A stretch of DNA of 64,000 bases from Methylobacterium sp. (GCA_020253445.1 JADCBP010000004.1:62001-126000); one strand, 5' to 3'. Shown: positions 55,415-64,000, counted from the stretch's first letter. The notes: generated by a model not told the origin, from the sequence alone. Numbers and translations: made by a program.

Positions 55415-56863
55415 TCAGCCTGCGAAGGTATAGGCCGTCTTGACCGTGGTGTAGAACTCACGGGCATAGGCGCCCTGTTCGCGCGGGCCGTAGCTCGAGC
55501 CTTTGCGGCCGCCGAAGGGCACGTGATAATCCACGCCGGCCGTCGGCAGGTTCACCATCACCATGCCCGCCTCGCTGTTTCGCCGATAATGCGTGGCATG
55601 CTTCAGGCTGGTGGTGCAGATGCCGGAAGAAAGGCCGAAATCCGTGTCGTTCGCCACCGCCAGGGCCTCCTCGTAATCCTTGACGCGGATCACGCTCGCG
55701 ACCGGGCCGAACACTTCCTCGCGGCTGAGGCGCATCTGGTTCGTGCATTCCGTGAAGAGAGCGGGCTGGAGATAGAAGCCGGGATTCTCGCGGTTCAGCC
55801 GCTCGCCGCCCCAATGCAGCTTCGCGCCTTCCGAGCGGCCGAGCGCGATATAGCCCTCGTCGACCTCGAGCTGTTTCGCGTCGACCACCGGGCCGATATG
55901 CGTGCCGGCCTTGAGTGCATCATCCACCACGAGCGCCTGCATCCGTTCGGTGAGTGCCGCGACGAAGCGGTCGTGGATGCCCTCGGTCACGATCAGGCGC
56001 GAGGAGGCCGTGCAGCGCTGACCGGTGGAGAAGAATGCGCCATTCGCGGCGCATTCCACGGCAATCCTGAGATCGGCATCGTCGAGCACGACAAGCGGAT
56101 TCTTGCCGCCCATTTCAAGCTGCACCTTCTTCATCGGCGTGGAGGCGACGCAGGAAGCCGCGATGCGCCGCCCGGTGCCGACCGAGCCCGTAAACGAGAT
56201 CGCCAGAACATCGCCGTGATCGATGATCGCCTGGCCCACCACCGAGCCCTTGCCCATGACAAGGTTCAGCACGCCCCTGGGCAGCCCCGCGCGATGGAGA
56301 ATGTCGCAAAGCGCCCAGGCCGAATGCGGCACGAGTTCCGCCGGCTTGATCACCACCGTGTTGCCATAGGCGAGCGCCGGCGCGAGCTTCCACGCGGGAA
56401 TGGCAATCGGGAAGTTCCATGGCGTGATCATGCCGATGACACCCAAAGCCTCCCGCGTAACCTCGATGCCCACGCCGGGGCGGATGGAATTCACGACCTC
56501 GCCATTGAGGCGCAGGGCCTCGCCGGCGAAGAAGGCAAGGATCTGCCCGGCCCGGGTGGCCTCGCCAATGCCCTCGGCGAGCGTCTTGCCTTCCTCGCGG
56601 CTCAGAATGCGCCCCAGTTCGTCCTTGCGCGCCATCACCTCGTCGGAGGCGCGCTTGAGGATGTCATGCCGCTCCTGCGGATTGCTGCGCGACCAGGCGG
56701 GAAAGGCGGCTTTCGCGGCGGCAACCGCGTTGTTCACATCAGCGGCGCTGCCGCTCGCAAACTCGCCGATCACGTCATGGGTGTTCGAGGGGTTGATGTT
56801 CGGCAGCATCCGTGCGGCGCGGACGCTCTCGCCAGCGATGAAGTTCGAGAATTGCGCGGTCAT
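55415..56863 (-). CDS. NAD(P)-dependent aldehyde dehydrogenase
   Basis: 482 residues, ALDH superfamily. Cofactor segment ITPWNFPIAIPAWKLAPAL, catalytic Glu in VQLEMGGKNP and catalytic Cys in STGQRCTASSR (about residue 285), with EEVFGPVASVIRV near the C-terminus. The GVDYHVPFGGRKGSSYGPRE end resembles 2-oxoglutarate-semialdehyde or similar dehydrogenases; substrate not decidable. ATG 56863 is preferred, with AGAGGA 8 bases upstream; ATG 56869 is too close to it. Confidence 0.9.
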   Translation of the reverse strand: MTAQFSNFIAGESVRAARMLPNINPSNTHDVIGEFASGSAADVNNAVAAAKAAFPAWSRSNPQERHDILKRASDEVMARKDELGRILSREEGKTLAEGIGEATRAGQILAFFAGEALRLNGEVVNSIRPGVGIEVTREALGVIGMITPWNFPIAIPAWKLAPALAYGNTVVIKPAELVPHSAWALCDILHRAGLPRGVLNLVMGKGSVVGQAIIDHGDVLAISFTGSVGTGRRIAASCVASTPMKKVQLEMGGKNPLVVLDDADLRIAVECAANGAFFSTGQRCTASSRLIVTEGIHDRFVAALTERMQALVVDDALKAGTHIGPVVDAKQLEVDEGYIALGRSEGAKLHWGGERLNRENPGFYLQPALFTECTNQMRLSREEVFGPVASVIRVKDYEEALAVANDTDFGLSSGICTTSLKHATHYRRNSEAGMVMVNLPTAGVDYHVPFGGRKGSSYGPREQGAYAREFYTTVKTAYTFAG

Positions 56864-57297
56864 GGACATTCCTCTCGGGCCGTTCGAGGCCTCGCCTCGG
56901 GATCATGCCGGATTGTTCTCGCATTCGGAGCGATTCCGCCAGTGCCTTGGCGGGGCCTCGCGCCCCTTGGCTTCGCGCCGGATGTCGCAATCGACCTGGT
57001 CTGTGAGCTCCTCGACGGATGGAGATCGAAGTTCGAGCGGCGGTCGAGCGCCTTTTCGGCCTTTACCGGGGGCAGGATTTCCCCCAGGGTCTTCCGCGTC
57101 TTCAGGCTTGAATGGCTGAGGGAAGTGCAAGAACGGCTTGAGGCGGGCGCTTCCACGCGGCAAGCCGGCGCGGCAGCACGTTTCCCGGAACTGCGGGGCA
57201 GGTGGCCAAAACCGGTGAGCGGCGCTAGCCTTCCGGGAAAGCCGCAGTCCGCGAGGCCTGCCTTGGGAGCACCTTCCCGTGGAACCATCGGAGTGTC
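56864..57297. other. 434-bp intergenic region, no confident gene
   Basis: This is the longest gene-free stretch between the divergent aldehyde dehydrogenase and the reductase at 57298. An 86-codon minus frame (56903-57163) is Pro/Arg/Glu-rich with no recognisable motif, and an overlapping plus frame uses AGG and AAA codons that are rare in neighbours. No hairpin-plus-T-tract or consensus promoter stood out. It probably holds two divergent promoters. Confidence 0.6.
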
Positions 57298-58335
57298 ATG
57301 CCTTCTGCCCATGCCCGCGATGCTGAAAATGGCCATCCGGCTATCCGGCGCCGTCGCGTGCTTGTTCTGGGTGCGACCGGAACCATCGGGCGCGCAACGG
57401 TTGCGGCCCTCGTGGAGTGCGGTCATGAGGTGGTGTGCTTCATCCGGCCTCGTGCCGGAATTGGCGCAGCCTTGTCCGCGGAGAATGTCGCGGGCCTTCT
57501 GCCCGGCGCGGCCCTGCGCTTCGGAGACGTGACCGACCCTGCCTCGCTTGCCGCCGATGGCTTTCGGGGCGAAAGCTTCGATGCGCTGGTCTCCTGCCTC
57601 GCCTCGCGGACGGGCATGGCACGGGATGCCTGGGCGATCGACCATCGCGCGCATCAACAGGCGCTCGCGATCGCGCGACAGGCGGGTGTGGGGCAGATGG
57701 TGCTGCTTTCGGCCATCTGCGTGCAGAAGCCGAAGCTGCCCTTCCAGCAGGCGAAGCTCGCTTTCGAACGCGAATTGATGGAATCCGGCCTGACCTATTC
57801 CATCGTGCGGCCCACGGCCTTCTTCAAGTCGCTGTCAGGGCAGGTGGAGCGGGTGAAGAGGGGCCGGCCTTTCCTGGTCTTCGGTGATGGCCGCCTGACC
57901 GCCTGCAAACCCATCAGCGACCGCGATCTCGGCCGGTTCATCGCCGGTTGCATCGAGGATTCGAGCCGTTGGAACCGCATCCTCCCGATCGGCGGCCCCG
58001 GCGCAGCCATGACGCCGCGCGAACAGGGCGAGATGCTGTTCGACCTGATCGGGCGCCCGGCGAAGTTCCGTTCCGTGCCGCTGGGGATGATCTCGACCAT
58101 CCGCGCGGTTCTCGCGGCACTCGGGGCTATCAGCGCCCGGATGGCGGACAAGGCGGAACTCGCGGGCATCGGGCATTATTATGCCAGCGAATCCATGCTC
58201 CTCTGGAACCCCGAAACCGGACGATACGAGGCCGATGCAACGCCCTCCACCGGCAGCGACACCTTGCGCGAGCACTATGCTCGTCTGATCCGGGGCGAAA
58301 TCCGGGATGAACGCGGGGACCATGCCGTCTTCTGA
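57298..58335 (+). CDS. bciA: BciA-like divinyl (bacterio)chlorophyllide 8-vinyl reductase
   Basis: 345 residues, NAD(P)-binding Rossmann reductase: VLVLGATGTIGRATVAAL at the N-terminus, then DVTDP, FDALVSCLASRTGM and the run LLSAICVQKPKLPFQQAKL with SIVRPTAFFKSLSGQVERV. The middle and C-terminal blocks KPISDRDLGRFI and LPIGGPG...MTPREQGEMLF, then YYASESMLLWNPETGRYEA, are, from memory, the hallmark of BciA, which reduces the 8-vinyl group during bacteriochlorophyll synthesis. No other photosynthesis gene is in the window. Family assignment is strong; in vivo role depends on whether the organism makes chlorophyllide. Confidence 0.85.
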   Translation: MPSAHARDAENGHPAIRRRRVLVLGATGTIGRATVAALVECGHEVVCFIRPRAGIGAALSAENVAGLLPGAALRFGDVTDPASLAADGFRGESFDALVSCLASRTGMARDAWAIDHRAHQQALAIARQAGVGQMVLLSAICVQKPKLPFQQAKLAFERELMESGLTYSIVRPTAFFKSLSGQVERVKRGRPFLVFGDGRLTACKPISDRDLGRFIAGCIEDSSRWNRILPIGGPGAAMTPREQGEMLFDLIGRPAKFRSVPLGMISTIRAVLAALGAISARMADKAELAGIGHYYASESMLLWNPETGRYEADATPSTGSDTLREHYARLIRGEIRDERGDHAVF

Positions 58336-58505
58336 TGCCCGACAGCGATGTCATCTGTTCGACGAGCCACTCGGGCAAAGCAGGGAACAACATCGCCATC
58401 GCGAGCTTCTGCCCGGGGGTTCGAGCAGAAGGAAGGATGAGTTCACTGCCTTTCCACGGAACGCCTTTCCACGGAACGGGCGGCAGGAAAACATCCCTGT
58501 CCATG

Positions 58506-58595
58506 TGGCGGATGGGGTGAGATTCGAACTCACGGTGGACTTGCGCCCACGGCGGTTTTCAAGACCGCTGCCTTAAACCACTCGGCCACCCATCC
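58506..58595 (-). tRNA. tRNA-Ser (anticodon UGA)
   Basis: Read on the minus strand it begins GGATGGGTGGCCGAGTGG, with anticodon stem-loop GCGGTCTTGAAAACCGC (anticodon TGA), a long variable arm (GTGGGCGCAAGTCCAC) and T arm GTGAGTTCGAATCTCAC. The acceptor stem GGATGGG pairs with CCCATCC, discriminator G, and CCA is encoded. 90 bases including CCA; the class II shape fits serine. Confidence 0.97.
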
Positions 58596-58743
58596 CGCGA
58601 GCCCTTCGTTGAACCATTCGGGCTGGACTGGCAAGCCTTTCGCGCAACATGCCATTCGCGCATGACGCTGCAACGCTCAGTCACTGATCCGACCGGCGAA
58701 CACTGACGTAGGTGGATCGTTGCGGCAAGAACAGGACTGATCC

Positions 58744-59148
58744 ATGCGCATCCTTCCGACGATCCTTCTTTCGGCCCTCCTCGCGGCACCCATGGCGCAG
58801 GCGAATTCCTCCGCAGAAGGGAAGCAACTCGTGACAGGCGAGGAAATGCGTCGGCTGGTCACCCAGAATCGGTTCTTCCTGTCCGCCCCCTTCGGCGGGG
58901 AATTGCCGCTCACCTATTATGTCGATGGCCGTGTCGATGGCTCTGGCGAGGCAGTGGGCCTCGGCCGCTGGCTCGCGCCGACCGACCAGGGCCGCTGGTG
59001 GATCGCGGGCAATCAGCTCTGCCAGCAATGGGAACAATGGTATAATGGCAGAAAATTCTGTTTCACGCTGGAAAAGGATGGCCCCGGTGCCGTGATCTGG
59101 CGGCGCGACGATGGATATTCCGGTCGCGCCCGGCTTGCGCGCCGTTAA
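58744..59148 (+). CDS. Small secreted protein, function unknown
   Basis: 134 residues with a clear signal peptide (RILPTILLSALLAAPMAQA|NSS). The mature part has GKQLVTGEEMRRLVTQNRFF, TYYVDGRVDGSGEAVGLGRW and two cysteines (NQLCQQWEQWYNGRKFC) that may form a disulfide. The repeated G-aromatic pattern suggests a small beta-sandwich similar to DUF995-like proteins; I do not recognise a function. Stands alone, followed by a terminator. Confidence 0.75.
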   Translation: MRILPTILLSALLAAPMAQANSSAEGKQLVTGEEMRRLVTQNRFFLSAPFGGELPLTYYVDGRVDGSGEAVGLGRWLAPTDQGRWWIAGNQLCQQWEQWYNGRKFCFTLEKDGPGAVIWRRDDGYSGRARLARR

Positions 59149-59219
59149 CGTTTTGGCAACCCAGCGGGCGCTGCCCGCTTGACCATCGCCTGGAACCCGC
59201 TTACCTGCCGAGAACGGTA

Positions 59220-59250
59220 GTGGTTGGTTAAGCCGAACCACCGCTTTTTT
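59220..59250 (+). terminator. Intrinsic terminator after the small secreted protein
   Basis: GTGGTT (59220-59225) pairs with AACCAC (59236-59241), with GGTTAAGCCG between, followed by CGC and T6 at 59245-59250. An earlier AGCGGGC-GCT-GCCCGCT hairpin at 59163-59179 lacks a good T-tract. Confidence 0.65.
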
Positions 59251-59308
59251 GTCTTTCGGGAGTGGGTCCGCCTCGGCGTGGCCCGGGGCAAGTCGGGGGC
59301 CAGAGCCG

Positions 59309-60415
59309 ATGACGGACCAGCGCGAGCGATCCTCCTTCACCCGTCCGGGTCGTCACCCTGCGCTGATCGGCAAGCTCGGTGCCGTGACTGCCCTTGCCCT
59401 CGTCGTCGCCAATTGTTCTCAATCGCCCCGGAGCTCGGGTCATCATCATTCGCGCGAGATCGGGGCCTTCTCCGATCCGAAATATGGAAAGGCCAGCCCG
59501 CGCGTGGTGGGTCTGGACGAGACCGCGCCGAAAGGCGGCGGGCGTTTCCAGATCGGTCGCCCCTATACCGTGGCAGGCAAGCGCTATGTCCCCCGCGAGA
59601 AGCCCGATGGCTTTTCCCAGACGGGCCATGCCTCTTGGTATGGAATCGCCTTCCATGGCCGCAAGACCGCCAATGGCGAGATCTACGACCGCAACATGAT
59701 TTCCGCCGCCCATCCCACGATGCCCTTGCCGTCCTATGCGCGCGTCACCAACACGCTGAACAACCATTCGATCATCGTGCGGGTGAATGATCGCGGGCCG
59801 TATCACGGCAATCGCGTGATTGACCTGTCCGAGCGCACCGCGAGCCTGCTGGGCTTCAAGTATATCGGCACGACGCGCGTGCGGGTGGATTACATGGGGC
59901 CGGCGTCGCTGGCCGGCTCGGATGACCAGCGACTGATCGCTTCCCTGCGCAGGAATGGCCCGGCCAGCGTTCCGGGCCCGTTGCGTGGTGGACCGGTGAT
60001 GGTCGCTTCGGCCGAACCGGTTGGGAGTGCTGCTCCAGGCAACCGGCAGCCACCCGCGGCCGAGCGGGCGCTGGGCTTCACCGCCCCGGCATCCGTGCCC
60101 AGTTCGGCGCCGCAGGCTTTTTCCACGCCGCCTTCTCCTCCGCCGAATGTCATCATGGCAGCCCGTTTCACGCCCGCGCCGGATCTTCCGGTTCCGCCGT
60201 CGCGTCCGTTTGATCTCGAAACGATCGGTGGCGCGGCGCGACCGGTGGCACCGGCTGGTCTTTTGCCGGGTGGCAATGGCCGCCTGCCGAAGGCTTCGCC
60301 CATCGAGCTTGCCTTGTCGGATATGTCTGGTCTGCTCACGCGGTTTGGCAGCGCAGCCAGCGGCGAGCAGCACTGGATCAGGACCCCGCTCCAGGCGGTC
60401 CCGGCCGGTCAGTAA
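59309..60415 (+). CDS. rlpA: RlpA-type septal lytic transglycosylase
   Basis: 368 residues with an N-terminal export helix (LIGKLGAVTALALVVANC). The double-psi beta-barrel core GHASWYGIAFHGRKTANGE (about residues 105-125), MISAAHPTMPLPSYARV and VRVNDRGPYHGNRVIDLSE carries the catalytic Asp and His positions of RlpA. After residue 200 it is a Pro/Ala-rich tail with no recognisable SPOR domain. The Cys in VANC has Asn at -1, so lipidation is doubtful. ATG 59309 is chosen over an upstream TTG inside the terminator T-tract. Followed by the DacC-like gene. Confidence 0.88.
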   Translation: MTDQRERSSFTRPGRHPALIGKLGAVTALALVVANCSQSPRSSGHHHSREIGAFSDPKYGKASPRVVGLDETAPKGGGRFQIGRPYTVAGKRYVPREKPDGFSQTGHASWYGIAFHGRKTANGEIYDRNMISAAHPTMPLPSYARVTNTLNNHSIIVRVNDRGPYHGNRVIDLSERTASLLGFKYIGTTRVRVDYMGPASLAGSDDQRLIASLRRNGPASVPGPLRGGPVMVASAEPVGSAAPGNRQPPAAERALGFTAPASVPSSAPQAFSTPPSPPPNVIMAARFTPAPDLPVPPSRPFDLETIGGAARPVAPAGLLPGGNGRLPKASPIELALSDMSGLLTRFGSAASGEQHWIRTPLQAVPAGQ

Positions 60416-60503
60416 ACGCGATCCCAGGCAATCTCGCGGTTCGGCCGTCTGCGCTCCAAGTTGAGCGTTGATTCCCGTGTGTCTTGGCGTCACAAGGACG
60501 GCC

Positions 60504-61805
60504 ATGTCTCGTTTCGGCGACCGGACCGGATTTCTGCGCGCGAGCTTCCGATGGCTCCCGCGGCTCATGCTCCTGTGCCTCGCCGGCATGGGCATCGCCC
60601 ATGCGCAGGGCACGGATCGCAATGCCTCGTTCGAGACGGCCGCGAAACAGGCGCTTCTGCTCGATTTCGAGACGCGGACCATCCTGTTCGAGCGCAACGC
60701 CGACCAGAGCATCCATCCCGCGGGTCTCGTGAAGATCATGACGGCCGCTCTGGCTTTCCGCGAACTGAAGGAAGGCCGGCTGCGGCTGGAACAGGACATG
60801 ATCGCCTCCACCGATGCCTGGCGGCGCGGCGGCGCGGTCGCGGGTGGTCCGAACATGCTGATCACGCCGAACAAGGTGGTGAAGGTCGGTGAATTGCTCA
60901 CGGGCCTTGTCGTCGGCTCGGCCAATGATGCCGCGATCGTGCTTGCGGAGAACATTTCCGGCACCGAGGCGCGCTTTACCGAGGCCATGAACGCCCATGC
61001 CCGCGATCTCGGTCTTGATGGGACGCGTTTTGCGAACGCGACCGGCCTTGGCCCCGGCGACAACCAGCGCACGACCCTGCGGGATATGGTCAATCTCTCT
61101 GCCTATCTCATTGAAAATTATCCAGAAAGCTATGCCATTTTTGCCCAGCGCGACATGCCCTTCGGCCGGAACCGGCAGCAGAGCCGCAATCCGCTCCTGA
61201 CCATGGAGATCGGCGCGGATGGGCTTCTCACCGGCACCACGCCGGCGGGCACGCACCAGCTCGTGGGCTCCGCAATGCAGGAGGGGCGGCGGCTGATCGT
61301 GGCCGTGGCGGGTTTGGAAACGGTGCAGGAGCGCGCGCTGGAAGCCCGCAAGTTGCTCGAATGGGGCTTCCGCCGCTTTGAATTGCGCTCGCTTTTCCCG
61401 GCGGGAACGCGCGTGGGCGAGGCAACGGTCTATGGCGGCGCCTCCGGCTTCGTGCCGCTGAAGGTGGCGGAGGATCTGCGCCTTCCGGTTCTGCGCGCCA
61501 GCCAGAACCAGGCCAGCCTGCGTATTGCCTATCGCGGTCCCGTTCTGGCGCCGATCGCCGAGGGGCAGGCAATCGCAAGGCTCGAGATTCTCGTCGAGAA
61601 CCGGGTGATCCGCACCGTGCCGCTCGTGGCGGCCGAGGCGGTGCCGAAGGGTTCGGTTCTCGCCCGCGCGCAGGATGCCGCGCTCGAACTCTCGCGGCAG
61701 GGCTTCCTCAAGGCGTTCCGCTGGCTTGGCGAGAAGATCGGCTTCGGGTCCCGTGCTCCGGTGGAGCCGGCTGCGCCCACCAGGCCGCAGGCTTCGGCGG
61801 GGTGA
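60504..61805 (+). CDS. D,D-carboxypeptidase-like protein lacking catalytic Ser and Lys
   Basis: 433 residues, peptidase S11/PBP5 fold with a signal peptide (LPRLMLLCLAGMGIAHAQG). The family's SxxK (usually PASxTKIMTA) reads PAGLVKIMTA, so the nucleophile serine is Gly. SxN is kept as GSANDAAIVLAE, but the KTG triad (usually DGLKTG) reads DGLLTG. Loss of the serine alone should abolish acylation, so the protein is predicted to be a pseudoenzyme, possibly binding peptidoglycan or a partner. The C-terminal beta domain (RVGEATVYGG...LPVLRASQN) is intact. AAGGA at 60494-60498 supports ATG 60504. Sits in the common rlpA-dacC-tmk-holB order. Confidence 0.9.
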   Translation: MSRFGDRTGFLRASFRWLPRLMLLCLAGMGIAHAQGTDRNASFETAAKQALLLDFETRTILFERNADQSIHPAGLVKIMTAALAFRELKEGRLRLEQDMIASTDAWRRGGAVAGGPNMLITPNKVVKVGELLTGLVVGSANDAAIVLAENISGTEARFTEAMNAHARDLGLDGTRFANATGLGPGDNQRTTLRDMVNLSAYLIENYPESYAIFAQRDMPFGRNRQQSRNPLLTMEIGADGLLTGTTPAGTHQLVGSAMQEGRRLIVAVAGLETVQERALEARKLLEWGFRRFELRSLFPAGTRVGEATVYGGASGFVPLKVAEDLRLPVLRASQNQASLRIAYRGPVLAPIAEGQAIARLEILVENRVIRTVPLVAAEAVPKGSVLARAQDAALELSRQGFLKAFRWLGEKIGFGSRAPVEPAAPTRPQASAG

Positions 61806-61808
61806 GGC

Positions 61809-62450
61809 ATGCGTGGCATCTTCATCACCTTCGAGGGCGGCGAGGGGGCGGGAAAATCGACCCAGATCCGCCGTCTCGCGGCCGTGCTCGAAAGCTATGG
61901 CCTGAGTGTCACGCTCACGCGCGAGCCCGGCGGCACGCCGCTGGCCGAGGCCATTCGCGGGCTGATCCTCACGCATGAGGCGGCTTCGGAGGATGGGCTG
62001 ACACAGGCGCTGCTTTTTGCAGCTGCGCGGCGCGACCATGTGCTGCGTGTCATCCGCCCCGCGCTGGCGGCCGGTCATGTCGTGCTCTGCGATCGCTTCG
62101 CGGATTCCACCCGTGCCTATCAGGGCGGGAAGGTGCCGGATGCGATGCTGGAGCAGGTGATCGCGCTGGGGACGGATGGCCTCGAGCCTGATCTGACCTT
62201 CCTGCTCGACGTCAATGCCGAACTGGGTCTTGAGCGTGCGCGCTCGCGCTTCACCGGCGTGGAGGACACTTTCGAGAGGTCGAATCTCGCCTTTCATCGC
62301 GAGGTGCGGCGGCGCTTCCATGCCATTGCCGCCACCGAACCGCATCGCATCCTCGTCATCGACGCCTCGCAGGACGAGGCTTATGTGGCGGAATCCATCC
62401 GCCTCGCGGTGCGCCAGCGCATCTTCGCCGCGCCGGGGGCGGGCGAGTGA
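61809..62450 (+). CDS. tmk: Thymidylate kinase
   Basis: Phosphorylates dTMP to dTDP. 213 residues with P-loop EGGEGAGKST, the REPGGTPLAEAIR substrate segment and DRFADSTRAYQG. Starts 3 bases after the preceding gene and its stop overlaps the holB ATG by one base, so the three genes are tightly coupled. Confidence 0.96.
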   Translation: MRGIFITFEGGEGAGKSTQIRRLAAVLESYGLSVTLTREPGGTPLAEAIRGLILTHEAASEDGLTQALLFAAARRDHVLRVIRPALAAGHVVLCDRFADSTRAYQGGKVPDAMLEQVIALGTDGLEPDLTFLLDVNAELGLERARSRFTGVEDTFERSNLAFHREVRRRFHAIAATEPHRILVIDASQDEAYVAESIRLAVRQRIFAAPGAGE

Positions 62451-63553
62451 TGGAGCGCGTGGAATTCCTGCCACCCGAGCCCGGGGAGCTGCCGGAGATC
62501 GACCGCATCGCGGATATCCCGCATCCGCGCGAGATGCTGAGCCTTCTCGGGCAGGCGGCGGCGGAACGGCAATTCCTGCAAGGCTACACGAGCGGCAAGC
62601 TGCACCACGCCTTCCTGCTCGCCGGGCCCGAGGGCACGGGCAAGGCGACCTTCGCCTATCGCGCGGCGCGGTTCCTGTTCGAGGAGGGCACGCGGGATGC
62701 CGACGCCGAAGCGCTGTTTGCAAGCCCCCCGCCCGAGAGCCTGTTCGTGCCCGTTTCGGCCCGCTCGACGATGCTCGTCGCGCGCGAATCCCACCCCGAT
62801 CTCGCGGTGCTGAAGCGGCGTTACGACATCAAGCACAAGCGCTTCCGCGCCGAGATCAGCGTCGAGGAGACCCGCGACGCGCTGCAATTGCTCACGAAAA
62901 CCGCGGCCTTCGGCGGCTGGCGCGTGGTCATCATCGATGCCGCGGATGACCTGAACATTTCGAGCGCCAACGCCCTGCTCAAGACCCTGGAAGAGCCGCC
63001 GGCGAAGACGGTGTTCTTCCTCGTGGCGCATCAGCCCGGGCGTCTCCTGCCCACCATCCGCTCGCGCTGCCAGCGCCTCGATTTCGAGCCGCTCCCGGCG
63101 GAAAGCCTCGCGACGCTTCTCAATGCTTTCGGGCGTCCCGTGCCGGATTCCTCGGCGCTGGAGATCGGCTCGGAAGGCTCCATCCGGCGCGCCCTTCGCA
63201 AAGGGTCTGGGGGCGCCGCGCGGATGACGCTCGCGGTCGAGCGCGTGCTCGCGAGCCTGCCGAGGCCTTCCGCGAAGGAGATCGAGGCCGTCACCGAACC
63301 CTTGCGCGGCGGCGCGGACGGTCTTGAGGCGCTCTTGGATCTCATGGACGAAATCGAACGCTTCCTCGCCTGCGAGGCCCGCGCACGTCTCTCCCGGCCG
63401 CACCCCCATGCCGCGATGGCCGATGTGGCCGAGCTCTGGTCGAAGCTCCAAGACGAGGCGCGCAAGGTGGAGGCGCTGAACCTCGATCGCCGCGCTTTCG
63501 CGATGCGCGCGCTGGATGAACTCTCGGTGCTGGTTTCCGGCGCGGAGCGCTGA
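62450..63553 (+). CDS. holB: DNA polymerase III subunit delta'
   Basis: Clamp-loader subunit. 367 residues with AAA+ P-loop [10 protein letters not shown], a Walker-B-like [20 protein letters not shown] and the sensor/SRC motif [14 protein letters not shown]. The C-terminal domain contains the helical delta' collar region. ATG 62450 is used; a GTG at 62447 overlaps tmk. Followed by metG after 67 bases. Confidence 0.93.
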   Translation: MERVEFLPPEPGELPEIDRIADIPHPREMLSLLGQAAAERQFLQGYTSGKLHHAFLLAGPEGTGKATFAYRAARFLFEEGTRDADAEALFASPPPESLFVPVSARSTMLVARESHPDLAVLKRRYDIKHKRFRAEISVEETRDALQLLTKTAAFGGWRVVIIDAADDLNISSANALLKTLEEPPAKTVFFLVAHQPGRLLPTIRSRCQRLDFEPLPAESLATLLNAFGRPVPDSSALEIGSEGSIRRALRKGSGGAARMTLAVERVLASLPRPSAKEIEAVTEPLRGGADGLEALLDLMDEIERFLACEARARLSRPHPHAAMADVAELWSKLQDEARKVEALNLDRRAFAMRALDELSVLVSGAER

Positions 63554-63620
63554 TAGAAAACAGAAGACACGGGCGGAAAGCCCGAGTCCCGTTGAATTTG
63601 CAAGGTTTTCACGTGATCCC

Positions 63621-64000
63621 ATGGCCCAAGAACGCTTCTTTCTGACCACCGCGATCTCCTATCCGAATGGCAAGCCGCATCTCGGCCATGCCTATGAGCT
63701 CATCGCCTCGGATGCGATCGCGCGTTTCATGCGGCTGGATGGCAAGGATGTGTTCTTCCTCACGGGCACCGACGAGCATGGCCTGAAGATGGTTCAGACC
63801 GCCGAGCGCGAAGGGCTCCCCGTGCGCGATCTCGCGAACCGCAATGCGCAGGCCTTCCGCGACATGGGCAAGGCTTTGGGCGCCTCCAATGACGATTTCA
63901 TCCGCACGACGGAAGAGCGCCATTATGAGGCTTCGCAGGCCATCTGGAAGAAGATGGAAGCGGCGGGAGACATCTATCTCTCGAAGCATTCCGGCTGGTA
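63621..64000 (+). CDS. metG: Methionyl-tRNA synthetase, 3'-truncated by window edge
   Basis: Class I synthetase charging tRNA-Met. The first 126 codons are present: [20 protein letters not shown] contains the HIGH-type motif HLGH, followed by [21 protein letters not shown] 63621 begins MAQERFFLT, typical of the family. The reading frame runs off the window end. The order tmk-holB-metG is common in alphaproteobacteria. Confidence 0.95.
   Translation, partial: MAQERFFLTTAISYPNGKPHLGHAYELIASDAIARFMRLDGKDVFFLTGTDEHGLKMVQTAEREGLPVRDLANRNAQAFRDMGKALGASNDDFIRTTEERHYEASQAIWKKMEAAGDIYLSKHSGW

Noticed and set aside
56903-57163. 86-codon minus-strand ORF in the 434-bp gap
   Set aside because: Low hydrophobicity, no recognised motif, poor start context and a competing open frame on the other strand.

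Overview
The window is a high-GC alphaproteobacterial chromosome segment. It most resembles Hyphomicrobiales (Rhizobiales): the pyrH-frr-uppS-cdsA-rseP-bamA-lpxD-fabZ-lpxA-lpxB order, IalB and SdhE proteins, an FnrN-controlled ccoNOQP-GHIS locus and GC-rich palindromic intergenic repeats all fit. Genus cannot be fixed from this stretch. I see no insertion sequence, prophage or CRISPR array.

Layout. 1-10.7 kb (+): an envelope and translation cluster from UMP kinase (cut by the window edge) through ribosome recycling, undecaprenyl-PP and CDP-DAG synthesis, RseP, BamA and lipid A assembly. dxr and lpxI, which I expect in this neighbourhood in relatives, are not in it. 10.8-17.7 kb: a DUF502 membrane protein, recG (-), sdhE and mfd. 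17.7-27.4 kb: a 43-bp tandem hairpin repeat, a degenerate adenylate-forming protein beside an orphan YejA-like binding protein, IalB, HspQ, an LpxL-like acyltransferase, an AEC permease, a UbiH-family hydroxylase and a SulP permease. 27.5-33.1 kb: a quinone oxidoreductase followed by a BMP-type (nucleoside-like) ABC importer. 33.4-36.9 kb: PepSY protein, EamA exporter, rimO and ridA.

37.2-46.4 kb is the most unusual accessory region. A cytosine-deaminase-like amidohydrolase, an FAD-linked oxidase and a flavodoxin-fold oxidoreductase on (+) face a second oxidase, a second oxidoreductase and a creatininase-family hydrolase on (-). A divergent NMT1/THI5-type ABC importer follows. The two oxidase/oxidoreductase pairs are paralogous and mirror each other. 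I infer uptake and oxidative or hydrolytic breakdown of a cyclic nitrogen compound; the substrate is unknown.

46.4-55.3 kb (-): a complete cbb3 oxidase locus, ccoN-O-Q-P-G-H-I-S, including the very short ccoQ and ccoS. A divergent fnrN-type regulator carries four plausible Fe-S cysteines, and a perfect TTGAT-N4-ATCAA box lies between the two units. This points to microaerobic respiration under oxygen control. 55.4-64 kb: an aldehyde dehydrogenase, a strong homologue of the bacteriochlorophyll 8-vinyl reductase BciA (hinting at a phototrophic or ex-phototrophic lineage), tRNA-Ser(UGA), a small secreted protein, rlpA, a DacC-like protein that has lost both the SxxK serine and the KTG lysine, tmk, holB and the start of metG.

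Coordinates come from reading frames plus ribosome-binding sites seen by eye. All family assignments are from recognised motifs, not from database searches.
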